Source of the DNA: Clostridium sp. CAG:1000
Lineage (GTDB): Bacteria; Bacillota_I; Bacilli_A; RF39; UBA660
Length of the DNA stretch: 38,394 nucleotides
Direction of reading: 5' to 3'
Assembly (NCBI GenBank): GCA_000436975.1
Contig: HG000331.1
Location: 1 to 38,394 of the forward strand
This document shows positions 9,037 to 16,736 of this stretch, piece after piece; position 1 is the stretch's first letter, and the number at the start of each line of letters is the position of its first letter. The position numbers and the translations under genes were made by a program. A model generated the notes under the pieces. That model was not told the DNA's origin and searched no databases. It was given only the letters and a program-made list of their open reading frames with translations.

Positions 9037-9224
9037 CAAAATAAAAAGAATAGTACAAGGAGTCATAAAGACGGTACCATCCTTTATTTAACTTAATTAA
9101 TGTAACGTATTTACACGTGAGTTATTAACTCATAAGTGAAAGTAGCTTCAAATATATTTAACTTACTAGTTTACACCAACCACTAGTTCTCTTTAAAGTA
9201 AATATAATTTACTCGTCTTTCAAT
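9037..9224 (-). promoter_or_regulatory. T-box riboswitch, alanine specifier (alaS leader)
   Basis: Read on the minus strand, the T-box core AAAGGATGGTACCGTC (9085-9070) forms the antiterminator: AAGGA pairs TCCTT around the TGGTACC bulge and GTC pairs GAC. The competing terminator pairs AAGGATGGTAC with GTACTATTCTT (9084-9046, 11 pairs, two G-U) before a T-rich tract. Stem I opens with GAAAG and closes with CTTTC; its 3' side carries the specifier loop GAAGCTA with GCT (Ala) at 9146-9144. Uncharged tRNA-Ala should favour the antiterminator and allow alaS transcription. Confidence 0.92.
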
Positions 9225-9230
9225 GTACTA

Positions 9231-9259
9231 ATATTAACACAATATTTTTTTTATTGCAA
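9231..9259 (-). promoter_or_regulatory. Promoter of the alaS T-box transcript
   Basis: On the minus strand, TTGCAA (9259-9254) and TAATAT (9236-9231) are separated by 17 bases. The predicted start is near 9224, just before stem I of the T-box. Confidence 0.7.
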
Positions 9260-9270
9260 GTATTCAAAGT

Positions 9271-9294
9271 AAAAAAGATACATAAGTATCTTTT
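9271..9294 (-). terminator. Terminator after the Pro/Glu/Val/Met-repeat gene
   Basis: AAAAGATAC / GTATCTTTT (9 pairs, loop TTAT) followed by further T residues begins 3 bases after the TAA stop at 9298. Confidence 0.85.
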
Positions 9295-9297
9295 ATA

Positions 9298-10179
9298 TTA
9301 CATAGTTTGTGTTGTATTGTTTTGAGCAGGCACTTCAGTTTGAGGAGCTGGTTGAACACTTTCTTGTACTGGAGTTTCCATTACTGGTGTTTCAGCTACT
9401 GGAGTTTCAACAGTAGGTACATCCATTGCTGGTGCCTCTACTACAGGCTCAACTGGTGCAGTTTCCATAACCACTTCTTGTGGAGTAACTGTTTCCATAG
9501 TAGGCGTTGCTGGCATCTCTACTGGCGCTGCTTCCATTACTGGTGCTGTAGGTATATTAGCAACTGGTGCTTCAGTTTGAATAGTTTGTTCTACAACAGG
9601 TGTTTCAACTGCAGGAGTTTCCATCGCAGGAGTTTCTACAACTGGAGCTTCCATTGCTGGAGCTTCCATTGCTGGAGCTTCAACAGGTTCAACTGGTGCA
9701 GTTTCCATAACTACATCTTGAGGTGTAGCTGTTTCAAGTGTAGGAGCTTCTACAACTGGAGTTTCCATTACAGGTTCTGATGCTTGTACTTGTTCCATTT
9801 GTGCATTTGTATCTGGTGCATCAAATATGCTTGTAGGCTCTGAAACAGGTTGTGCTTGTACTATAGTTTGTTCTACACTAGGAGTTCCTGCTGTTGGAGT
9901 TTCTGTTACATTAGAATTAAATGCGTCTAAACTTGGTGCTTCAACTGTAGGTTCAACTACCGTAGTATTGTCTGCTTGCGTAGTTTGCATTGGTTCCACT
10001 GGAGTTGTATTTTCTGCAGGCATAGTAACTGGTGCTTCTGCAGGTGTATTTACTTTTTCCTCTTTCTTTTTATTTTTCTTTTCAACAACAATATACCCTA
10101 TTAAAAATAATAGTAATACTACTGATCCTATTAAAAAATAAATATAATTTGCTGATAAAAAATTTAATACTTTGTCCAT
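9298..10179 (-). CDS. Membrane-anchored low-complexity protein with Pro/Glu/Val/Thr/Met repeats
   Basis: The protein has 293 residues and no family I recognise. A hydrophobic helix at about 14-32 is followed by the basic stretch EKKNKKKEE, which would place the long tail in the cytoplasm by the positive-inside rule. From residue 45 to the end it is almost entirely Pro, Glu, Val, Ala, Thr and Met, without Cys or Trp, with short units of the kind PVMETP, PAMEAP and PVVEAP. A longer unit, TPQ(D/E)VVMETAPVEPV, occurs at 152-166 and again at 232-246. Such a tail should be extended and acidic, a spacer or a protein-binding surface. The start follows GGGAGG. The gene has its own promoter and terminator, so it is transcribed alone. 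Function unknown. Confidence 0.8.
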   Translation of the reverse strand: MDKVLNFLSANYIYFLIGSVVLLLFLIGYIVVEKKNKKKEEKVNTPAEAPVTMPAENTTPVEPMQTTQADNTTVVEPTVEAPSLDAFNSNVTETPTAGTPSVEQTIVQAQPVSEPTSIFDAPDTNAQMEQVQASEPVMETPVVEAPTLETATPQDVVMETAPVEPVEAPAMEAPAMEAPVVETPAMETPAVETPVVEQTIQTEAPVANIPTAPVMEAAPVEMPATPTMETVTPQEVVMETAPVEPVVEAPAMDVPTVETPVAETPVMETPVQESVQPAPQTEVPAQNNTTQTM

Positions 10180-10208
10180 AAAAAGACCTCCCTTATTATT
10201 ACATAATT

Positions 10209-10237
10209 ATTTTAACATTAAAAAAAATATAATTCAA
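10209..10237 (-). promoter_or_regulatory. Promoter of the repeat-protein gene
   Basis: On the minus strand, TTGAAT (10237-10232) and TAAAAT (10214-10209) are 17 bases apart, with TG one base before the -10. The -35 overlaps the 3' arm of the preceding terminator. Confidence 0.6.
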
Positions 10238-10258
10238 TGCTTTTATTAAATTATATTT
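10221..10258 (-). terminator. Terminator after the DUF3048 gene
   Basis: An AT-only stem of 10 pairs, AAATATAATT / AATTATATTT, with a 14-base loop and a run of T lies 14 bases after the stop. It is weaker than the other terminators because the stem has no G-C pair. Confidence 0.6.
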
Positions 10259-10271
10259 TATATTATAAATT

Positions 10272-11309
10272 TTATTCTATACTTAATGTTTTATTTTTAG
10301 GTTGAATATGTATCCATGTATTACCATCATTAACGACAAGTTCAGTTCCATCCATCAACGTATATTTAGTCTTAGCACTCCTGCTTACTTTAGACCATTT
10401 TATTTTAGTAGCAATACCATTAGATATGAAATATCCTTCTCCTTTACCAGTATTATATAAATTTTGTCTTCCTTTTTTATCAATAGATGAATTTTCTACT
10501 TGATATGTTATTATGTTTTTAACTGTATATTGTTTCTTAGTTACTAAGTCATTATGTTTCTCTTTAGACATATACATTTTATATACTTTATTTTCTTTGT
10601 CATAAACATAAGATGTAGTTTGATAATCAGAATATGTAATACTTACATTATTAGCAACTTTAGAAGTTTCATCTTTACTATAGTCTTTATTAACAGCACT
10701 ATATTTTAATAATGTTCCTTTATCAGTTTCTGTTCTATATCCTTTTGATTTAATTGTCTTTTTAATTTTTTCCATTGTAGTAAACGCAGTATGTTCACTT
10801 GCTCTTTTAAGAGTTTTATCTCTATAGAATGCTGAGGCATCATACATACCATTTATATTGTTAATACCTAATGATTTTATATCTGAAAGTGCTTGAGGTG
10901 AATGACCATAGTGAACAAAAATTGCATCATTTTCAAGAACATAATCTAGAAAATAATGTCTTGCGCTTCTAACAGAACCAATTTTCTCAGTATTTGTATC
11001 TTTAAAGAAAGCAAGTATTCTAGTTATACCACCCTCTGCGATAAGTTCATAAGACAAGTAAGCATCTTGAAGTCCTGCTTGTGGCCAAGCTGCATGATTA
11101 TTATTAATTGATACAGCAATTGGTCTAGAGTTACTATTAACATCAATAATCTTAACTTTAGGTTTATCAACATAGATAGTTATAGGCATCTTGCCGTTTA
11201 CACTATCTTTATTAATAATCTTTTCAAGCAAATCAAACTTATATGCAATAAACGTTCCTATAGAAGCAAAAATAATTAAAAATAATATTGTTCTTACACT
11301 TTTCTTCAT
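10272..11309 (-). CDS. DUF3048 (YerB-like) membrane-anchored protein
   Basis: The protein has 345 residues. After a basic start, a hydrophobic segment at about 7-24 serves as membrane anchor or uncleaved signal; there is no lipobox cysteine, unlike YerB lipoproteins. The rest matches the DUF3048 pattern: RPIAVSINNNHAAWPQAG, the segment LSYELIAEGGITRILAFF, KIGSVRSARHYFLDYVLEND, FVHYGHSPQA, and a C-terminal domain with NTGKGEGYFISNG, IKWSK and DGTELVVNDGNTWIHI. The biochemical role of this family is not established; members are extracytoplasmic. The gene stands alone with its own promoter and terminator. Confidence 0.88.
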   Translation of the reverse strand: MKKSVRTILFLIIFASIGTFIAYKFDLLEKIINKDSVNGKMPITIYVDKPKVKIIDVNSNSRPIAVSINNNHAAWPQAGLQDAYLSYELIAEGGITRILAFFKDTNTEKIGSVRSARHYFLDYVLENDAIFVHYGHSPQALSDIKSLGINNINGMYDASAFYRDKTLKRASEHTAFTTMEKIKKTIKSKGYRTETDKGTLLKYSAVNKDYSKDETSKVANNVSITYSDYQTTSYVYDKENKVYKMYMSKEKHNDLVTKKQYTVKNIITYQVENSSIDKKGRQNLYNTGKGEGYFISNGIATKIKWSKVSRSAKTKYTLMDGTELVVNDGNTWIHIQPKNKTLSIE

Positions 11310-11329
11310 AATATATTCTCCAATTTCAT

Positions 11330-11338
11330 TATATCACT
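11330..11338 (-). promoter_or_regulatory. Extended -10 promoter of the DUF3048 gene
   Basis: The minus strand reads TGATATAAT (TGnTATAAT) about 20 bases before the start codon. The -35 region is poor. Confidence 0.55.
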
Positions 11339-11401
11339 ATTTCATATATTTTATTACATTTATAATGATATAAGTGTAAAGTAAACAAAACATAATTAAA
11401 C

Positions 11402-11428
11402 AAAAAAACAGACTTTTTTAAAAGTCTG
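11402..11428 (-). terminator. Terminator of the asnS-gatCAB operon
   Basis: CAGACTTT / AAAGTCTG (8 pairs, 4-base loop) followed by seven T. The TAA stop of the last gene (11420-11418) falls in the loop, so its final codons form the 5' arm. Confidence 0.9.
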
Positions 11429-11768
11429 CCTTATTTTTCTTCTTAAGAGAAATTTTCTTAGTAGAATTAATATTCTTAGTATAATTAGATATCTTTCTTA
11501 CATCTTGCACTCTTTTAATTATGTTCTCTCTTGAAACACCGTACTTTTCAGCAAGATAATCAGCAAAAATTACTGCATTATATCTTTTAGAATCATAATC
11601 ATTAACAAAATCCAATATTTCTTGATAAGGCATTTTGAATGCTTCAACTAAATAAATTAATTCTGATAATGATAAAGATTTATCTATTTCAATAAACTCA
11701 TCGTTATTGCTTTCTATAGTTTGTTCTAATTCATATTTTCTTTTAGTTGTTAATTCATTATTAATCAT
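11418..11768 (-). CDS. Unknown small protein, last gene of the asnS-aspS-gatCAB operon
   Basis: The predicted product has 116 residues when started at the ATG at 11768, which has GGGGGGA upstream; a GTG 12 bases earlier is an unlikely alternative. It looks helical and charged, with SLSELIYLVEAFKMPYQEIL and KYGVSRENIIKRVQDVRKI, the latter loosely like a helix-turn-helix, and a very basic tail (KKISLKKKNK). No signal peptide or membrane segment is seen. It starts 22 bases after gatB and ends in the operon terminator, so it should be made together with the Asn-tRNA genes. The basic tail would fit an RNA-binding role, but this is only a guess. Confidence 0.7.
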   Translation of the reverse strand: MINNELTTKRKYELEQTIESNNDEFIEIDKSLSLSELIYLVEAFKMPYQEILDFVNDYDSKRYNAVIFADYLAEKYGVSRENIIKRVQDVRKISNYTKNINSTKKISLKKKNKADF

Positions 11769-11790
11769 TATTCCCCCCACTTTCTAAGCA

Positions 11791-13221
11791 TTATCCTATT
11801 TTTTCTAACATTATTTGTTTTGCATCAATTGGATTTGCTTTTCCTTTTGATTTTTTCATAACTTGACCAACTAAATAATCTAACATATTAGTTCTTCCAT
11901 TATGATAGTCTGTAATTGCTTTTTCATTTTCACTAATTACTTCATTAACTAACGCTTCAATTAAACTGCTGTCTTCTATAACACCCATATCATATTTTTT
12001 AACTATTTCTTCTGGAGTTAAGTTTTCTTCTAGCATCTTAGTAAACACTTTCTTTGCTTGATCAGAAGTAATTTTCTTATTCTCTACAAGTTTTACTAGT
12101 TCAACTATCATATTTGGTTTTACAAATATATCTTTTAATTTAACCATTTCACTCTTATTAAGTTCTGCAAGTATTCTTGTAGTTATCCAATTACAAGCAG
12201 ATTTAGGATCGCATCCTAATCTTACACATTCTTCAAAATAATCAGAAACTTCTTTATTTTTAACAAGTACTTTAGAATCATATTCGGATAATTTATATTT
12301 ATTCATATAAATTTCTTTTCTTTCATAAGCAAGTGTTGGTATAGACTTTTTAATATCATCTAATAGCTCTTTTGTAATTCTATATTTTGGAATATTAGGT
12401 TCTGTAAAGTATTTATAATCAATTGCATCTGCTTTACTTCTCATATGAATAGTAGTTTCAGTCTCTTCATCCCATCTTCTTGTTTCTTGTACTACTTCAT
12501 CGTATCTACCAGAGCTTTTAAGTTCGCTTTGTCTTTTAATTTCATATTCAATAGTTTTTCTAATTGCATCAAAACTATTTACATTTTTAACTTCTACTTT
12601 AGTACCAAATTCACTATCATTCTCATCCATAATTGATACATTTACATCTGCTCTTATTTGGCCTTTTTTAGTATCACATTCAGAGATGTCAGTATATTGA
12701 TAAATACTTTTTATATGCTCTAAAAATGAAAGTGCTTCATCAGCAGAATAAAGACATGGTTCTGTTACAAGTTCAAGTAATGGAACACCTGCTCTATTGT
12801 AATCAATAGTTGATGTGTTATAAAAGTGATCTAGTGATGCCGCATCTTCTTCTAAATGTATATCATGAATTAATACTTCTTTTTTAGTACCATTTACATC
12901 TATTTCTATTTTTCCATCTACACCTACTGGATTAAAGAATTGTGTTAATTGATACCCCTTTGGTAAATCTGGATAATAATAGTTTTTTCTATCAAACTCC
13001 ATAAATTCTGGTTGCTTACAATTAAGTATCAATGACATCATAAGAGCTTTTCTAACACAAGTTTTATTAAGCATTGGTAATGTACCAGGAAAAGCCATAT
13101 CAAGAGGTGCTACATTTTGATTAGCAACCTTAGAAAAACTATTTTTAGAAGGTGAAAATACTTTTGTATTAGATTTCATTTCACAGTGAAATTCTAAACC
13201 TATAATTGCTTTATAAGACAT
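11791..13221 (-). CDS. gatB: Asp-tRNA(Asn)/Glu-tRNA(Gln) amidotransferase subunit B
   Basis: This 476-residue subunit holds the kinase-like cradle that activates the misacylated Glu or Asp on tRNA, plus the C-terminal YqeY-like helical tail that grips the tRNA. Motifs are IGLEFHCEMKSNTKVFS at the start, PLDMAFPGTLPMLN, DRKNYYYPDLPKGYQ, NRAGVPLLELVTEP, GQIRADVNVSI and GTKVEVKNVNSF. The C-terminus VGQVMKKSKGKANP is the usual tail motif. The length is standard. The start overlaps the stop of gatA by one base (TAATG). Confidence 0.96.
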   Translation of the reverse strand: MSYKAIIGLEFHCEMKSNTKVFSPSKNSFSKVANQNVAPLDMAFPGTLPMLNKTCVRKALMMSLILNCKQPEFMEFDRKNYYYPDLPKGYQLTQFFNPVGVDGKIEIDVNGTKKEVLIHDIHLEEDAASLDHFYNTSTIDYNRAGVPLLELVTEPCLYSADEALSFLEHIKSIYQYTDISECDTKKGQIRADVNVSIMDENDSEFGTKVEVKNVNSFDAIRKTIEYEIKRQSELKSSGRYDEVVQETRRWDEETETTIHMRSKADAIDYKYFTEPNIPKYRITKELLDDIKKSIPTLAYERKEIYMNKYKLSEYDSKVLVKNKEVSDYFEECVRLGCDPKSACNWITTRILAELNKSEMVKLKDIFVKPNMIVELVKLVENKKITSDQAKKVFTKMLEENLTPEEIVKKYDMGVIEDSSLIEALVNEVISENEKAITDYHNGRTNMLDYLVGQVMKKSKGKANPIDAKQIMLEKIG

Positions 13222-14672
13222 TATTCAACCTCCTTTGCAAGTTGATTTTTATACTCCATTTTACTTTCAAGAGCATATGCTATATTTAATACATTAATAT
13301 CATCTTTTACTTTGCCTGTTATATTTACTGCAACTGGTAACTTATTAACAAAACCATTTGGTATAGTTATTGATGGAAAACCTCCAAAGTTACCTATTTG
13401 TAAATGATCTTCAAGTACACTATTTGATGAAGATAAATTATTTTCACTTCCCTCAATATATTTAGCAGGTCCACTACCTACAGGTAATATTAAAGCATCA
13501 TATTTATCAAATAGTTTATTCATTTTATCAACTATTAATCTTCTTACTCTTTTAGCATTAATAAAATATTTTTCTTGGTTTTCTTTTTGAAGTACAAAAG
13601 AACCTATAACAAATCTTCTCTTAATCAATGGTGAAAATCCTTTAGTTCTATGATCTTTCATTATTTCACGAGGACTACTACCTTCACCTCTTGGCCCAAA
13701 TGATATACCTGTTAAATTAGACATATTACTTGTTGCTTCTGCACATGATATAACAACATAAACAGAAGGAATCGCATTAAGTAAGTTTCTGTCAATTGAC
13801 ACTTCTTCTACACTCATACCAAGACTTTTACATAATTTAATTGTTTTATTAAAGTTTTCTAAATGGGACTTTAACTCATCACTTGGATTATCATAATTTG
13901 ATAAATCTACTATTTCTTTTATATAAAATAATTTTTTATTTTTAACATCCCCAGTAATACTATCATATAATTTGATATCACTTGAATCCCATGAAGTCAT
14001 ATCTTTAGGGTCAATTCCCTTCATTGCATCTACTGCGATAGCAGAGTCTTTAACACTTCTTGAAAGTACTCCTACTGTATCAAGTGAACATGCAAATGGA
14101 AAAAGTCCATATCTTGATATCATACCATATGTAGGTTTATATCCTACTATTCCACAATAAGCAGCTGGTTTACGAATTGAGTCTCCAGTATCACTACCTA
14201 AAGCAAATGGATAGCATCCACAAGCAACTGAAGCTGCACTACCTGCGCTACTTCCTGAAGTCATTCTTTTTAAACTCCATGGATTGTGAACCACACCTGT
14301 ATGTCCAGTAGTACCAGTGCCTCCCATACCAAGTTCATCCATTACTGTTTTGCTAACAGGAACTGCTCCTTTGTCTTTAAGGTTTTTAACAGCAGTTGCA
14401 TCGAAGAATGGAACATAATCTTTTAAAGTATTAGAACTACCAGTAGATAAAATATCTTTAGTTGAAAAGTTATCTTTAATACCAAATGGGATACCACTTA
14501 CAAGTTCTTCTGTAATACTACTACCCTTAGCATCATCTATAATAGTTACAAATGCATTTGTTTTCTCTTGAATACTATGACATTTATCTAAAGACTCTTT
14601 AACAAGAGTATCACTAGTAACTTCATTATTCTTTAATTTTTCATGTAAAACTTCTATACTTTCACTTATCAT
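13221..14672 (-). CDS. gatA: Asp-tRNA(Asn)/Glu-tRNA(Gln) amidotransferase subunit A
   Basis: This 483-residue amidase-signature protein hydrolyses glutamine and passes ammonia to GatB. The Ser-cisSer-Lys triad is present: Lys66 in FGIKDNF, Ser141 in SGSSAGS and Ser165 in DTGDSIRKPA, with the spacing expected for GatA. Two flanking positions differ from the usual text: TSGSSAGS where PGGSSGGS is common, and an Asp in place of Gly just before the nucleophilic Ser165. GYKPTYGMISRYGLFPFACSLD... follows the family pattern. It overlaps gatC and gatB by one base on each side. It is probably active, since triad and length are intact. Confidence 0.95.
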   Translation of the reverse strand: MISESIEVLHEKLKNNEVTSDTLVKESLDKCHSIQEKTNAFVTIIDDAKGSSITEELVSGIPFGIKDNFSTKDILSTGSSNTLKDYVPFFDATAVKNLKDKGAVPVSKTVMDELGMGGTGTTGHTGVVHNPWSLKRMTSGSSAGSAASVACGCYPFALGSDTGDSIRKPAAYCGIVGYKPTYGMISRYGLFPFACSLDTVGVLSRSVKDSAIAVDAMKGIDPKDMTSWDSSDIKLYDSITGDVKNKKLFYIKEIVDLSNYDNPSDELKSHLENFNKTIKLCKSLGMSVEEVSIDRNLLNAIPSVYVVISCAEATSNMSNLTGISFGPRGEGSSPREIMKDHRTKGFSPLIKRRFVIGSFVLQKENQEKYFINAKRVRRLIVDKMNKLFDKYDALILPVGSGPAKYIEGSENNLSSSNSVLEDHLQIGNFGGFPSITIPNGFVNKLPVAVNITGKVKDDINVLNIAYALESKMEYKNQLAKEVE

Positions 14673-14971
14673 TATCCCACCACCTTTGGAACTTCTACTT
14701 CTCTACCTTCATATTGATCACAATTTCTAAGTAGTTCTTCAATTGGTATTTCTTCCATTACCTCATCATCACTTCTTAAGTCATCTATAATCATTTCAAA
14801 AGGATAACTTAATGGTTCAGTATCTTTAATATTAGAAATTTGATTTATTAAGTCCATATTTTTTTCTATTTCATCAAATTCTTCTTGAATATTAGTTCTT
14901 TCCTCTTCAGTAAGACCTATAAGTAACTTATCAGCATAATCATCAATCATCTCTTTTGTAAAATTACTCAT
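14672..14971 (-). CDS. gatC: Asp-tRNA(Asn)/Glu-tRNA(Gln) amidotransferase subunit C
   Basis: This 99-residue protein matches GatC, the small subunit that wraps around GatA and links it to GatB. The N-terminal helical part contains YADKLLIGLTEEERTNIQEEFDEI, and the middle has NIKDTEPLSYPFEM, corresponding to the conserved TEPLSHP-like segment. It ends in REVEVPKVVG, the usual VPKVV tail. It lies 2 bases after aspS, with AAAGGAGGA upstream, and overlaps gatA by one base. Confidence 0.94.
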   Translation of the reverse strand: MSNFTKEMIDDYADKLLIGLTEEERTNIQEEFDEIEKNMDLINQISNIKDTEPLSYPFEMIIDDLRSDDEVMEEIPIEELLRNCDQYEGREVEVPKVVG

Positions 14972-14973
14972 TT

Positions 14974-16728
14974 TTATTCCTCCTTTATTTTAATTCCTAA
15001 CTCATCTAATTGCTTCTTATCAAGTACACTTGGACTTCCCATCATTAAATCTTGACCGCTGGTACTTGTTGGGAATGCTTGAACTTCTCTTAAATTAATT
15101 TCATCTTTAATAATCATTAATATTCTATCTATTCCAAGTGCCATTCCTCCATGAGGCGGACATCCATACTTAAATGCAGTGAATAAACTACTAAATCGTT
15201 TTTCAACTTCATCACGAGTATAACCTACCACTTCAAAACCTTTAACAAGTGAATCTAAATCATTATTTCTTATCGCTCCACTTGCCATTTCATTACCATT
15301 ACAAACAAAGTCATATTGATATGCTAAAACTTTTTCAACATTGTCTTTATTATATTCTATTTTAGTATCATGTGGCAAACTAAATGGATTGTGACAAAAT
15401 TCATATTTTCTTAATTTATCATCATACTCAAACATAGGAAAGTTATTAATAATACATAACTCTATTTTGTTTTCATCTATTAAATCTAATTTTTTGCCAA
15501 GTTCTATTCTTATTAATCCAGCAAATTTCTGAGCAACTTTTTTAACTTTATTTGCTATAAAGAACACTACACTATTTTCTTTCATATTTAGATATTCTAT
15601 TAGTTCTTTTCTTTCTTTATCAGTTAAGAACTTATCAATCGGACCTTTAAAAGTACCATTTTTACATAATGTTAAATAACCAATACCAGGCATTCCAACG
15701 CTACTAGCATAGTCAACTACCTCGTTAAACCATGAGTTTGATTTATCTCCAATACCATCTACAACTATTGCTTTAACAACGGATGATTTAAATGGACCAA
15801 ATGTAGTATTTTTTAATACTCTACTTATATCCTTTATAACAAGTGGGTTTCTTAAATCAGGTTTATCAGTACCATACATTTCCATTGAATCCATATAATC
15901 TATTCTTCTAAATGGTTTTTTAGATACTTCTTTATCACTATATTTAGTAAATACATCATAAAATATATTTTCACCTAATTCTAATACTTCTTCCTCAGTT
16001 ATAAAACTCATTTCTAAATCTAATTGATAAAATTCTAGTGTTCTATCTCTTCTTGCATCTTCATCTCTAAAACATGGTGCTACTTGAAAGTACTTATCAA
16101 TACCTCCAACCATCAATAACTCTTTGTATATTTGAGGTGCTTGTGGTAAAGCATAAAACTTTCCTTTAAAGTTTCTACTTGGTACTACAAAATCTCTTGC
16201 TCCTTCTGGACTAGATGTTGTAAGAATTGGTGTTTGTACTTCAGTAAAACCTAAATCATACATTTTATTTCTTAAATAATGTAATATTTCACTTCTTAAT
16301 AAAATATTACTTTTAACTTTATCATTTCTCATATCAAGATATCGATATTTTAATCTTATGTCTTCTTGTACTTGTTTACTTGATATTATTTCAAATGGTA
16401 ATTCATGAAGTGAAGTACCTAATATTTCTAATTTATCAACAAGTAACTCCACTTCTCCACTTTTTAATTTTTCATTTATTGTATCTTTATCTCTCTTTCG
16501 AAGAGTTCCTTCTAATTTAACAACAGACTCACGAGCAAGTCCTTTAAACATTTCATCATCATTAGACACTGTTTGTAAAACCCCTGTAGTGTCTCTTAAA
16601 TCTAAAAATAATACTCCTCCATGATCTCTTATGTTTTGAACCCATCCACTAACTACTATTTTAGTTTTAACCATATCATTTGTAATATCTTTTATCATAA
16701 TACTATGATATATATTTGATTTCATCAT
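14974..16728 (-). CDS. aspS: Aspartyl-tRNA synthetase (bacterial type)
   Basis: The protein has 584 residues, as usual for bacterial AspRS. It has an N-terminal OB anticodon-binding domain (VVSGWVQNIRDHGG), class II motifs (LPQAPQIYKELLMVGG, the motif 2 segment FRDEDARRDRTLEFYQLD, and the motif 3 segment GGMALGIDRILMI) and the GAD insertion between them. His36 in RDHGG is the residue found in non-discriminating enzymes that also charge tRNA-Asn, whereas Leu is typical of discriminating ones; the second determinant region (LRKRDKD) looks more like the discriminating type, so specificity is open. Two adjacent ATGs start the gene; the second (16725) is better spaced from AAAAGGAGG, which overlaps the asnS stop. 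Confidence 0.95.
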   Translation of the reverse strand: MMKSNIYHSIMIKDITNDMVKTKIVVSGWVQNIRDHGGVLFLDLRDTTGVLQTVSNDDEMFKGLARESVVKLEGTLRKRDKDTINEKLKSGEVELLVDKLEILGTSLHELPFEIISSKQVQEDIRLKYRYLDMRNDKVKSNILLRSEILHYLRNKMYDLGFTEVQTPILTTSSPEGARDFVVPSRNFKGKFYALPQAPQIYKELLMVGGIDKYFQVAPCFRDEDARRDRTLEFYQLDLEMSFITEEEVLELGENIFYDVFTKYSDKEVSKKPFRRIDYMDSMEMYGTDKPDLRNPLVIKDISRVLKNTTFGPFKSSVVKAIVVDGIGDKSNSWFNEVVDYASSVGMPGIGYLTLCKNGTFKGPIDKFLTDKERKELIEYLNMKENSVVFFIANKVKKVAQKFAGLIRIELGKKLDLIDENKIELCIINNFPMFEYDDKLRKYEFCHNPFSLPHDTKIEYNKDNVEKVLAYQYDFVCNGNEMASGAIRNNDLDSLVKGFEVVGYTRDEVEKRFSSLFTAFKYGCPPHGGMALGIDRILMIIKDEINLREVQAFPTSTSGQDLMMGSPSVLDKKQLDELGIKIKEE

Positions 16729-16736
16729 TCCTCCTT

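Noticed and set aside
9380..9760. Short direct repeats that might suggest a CRISPR array or satellite
   Set aside because: The repeats are imperfect, in frame, and explained by the protein's METP/EAP units; there are no regular unique spacers.
9307..9780. Plus-strand open frame of 157 codons rich in Cys, Trp, Phe and His
   Set aside because: It is the mirror of the repeat-protein gene; the odd composition comes from reading GAA/GTT-rich repeats backwards. No ribosome site, and the minus-strand gene has promoter and terminator.
9827..10141. Plus-strand open frame of 104 codons opposite the repeat-protein gene
   Set aside because: Same reason; it is antisense low-complexity sequence without its own signals.
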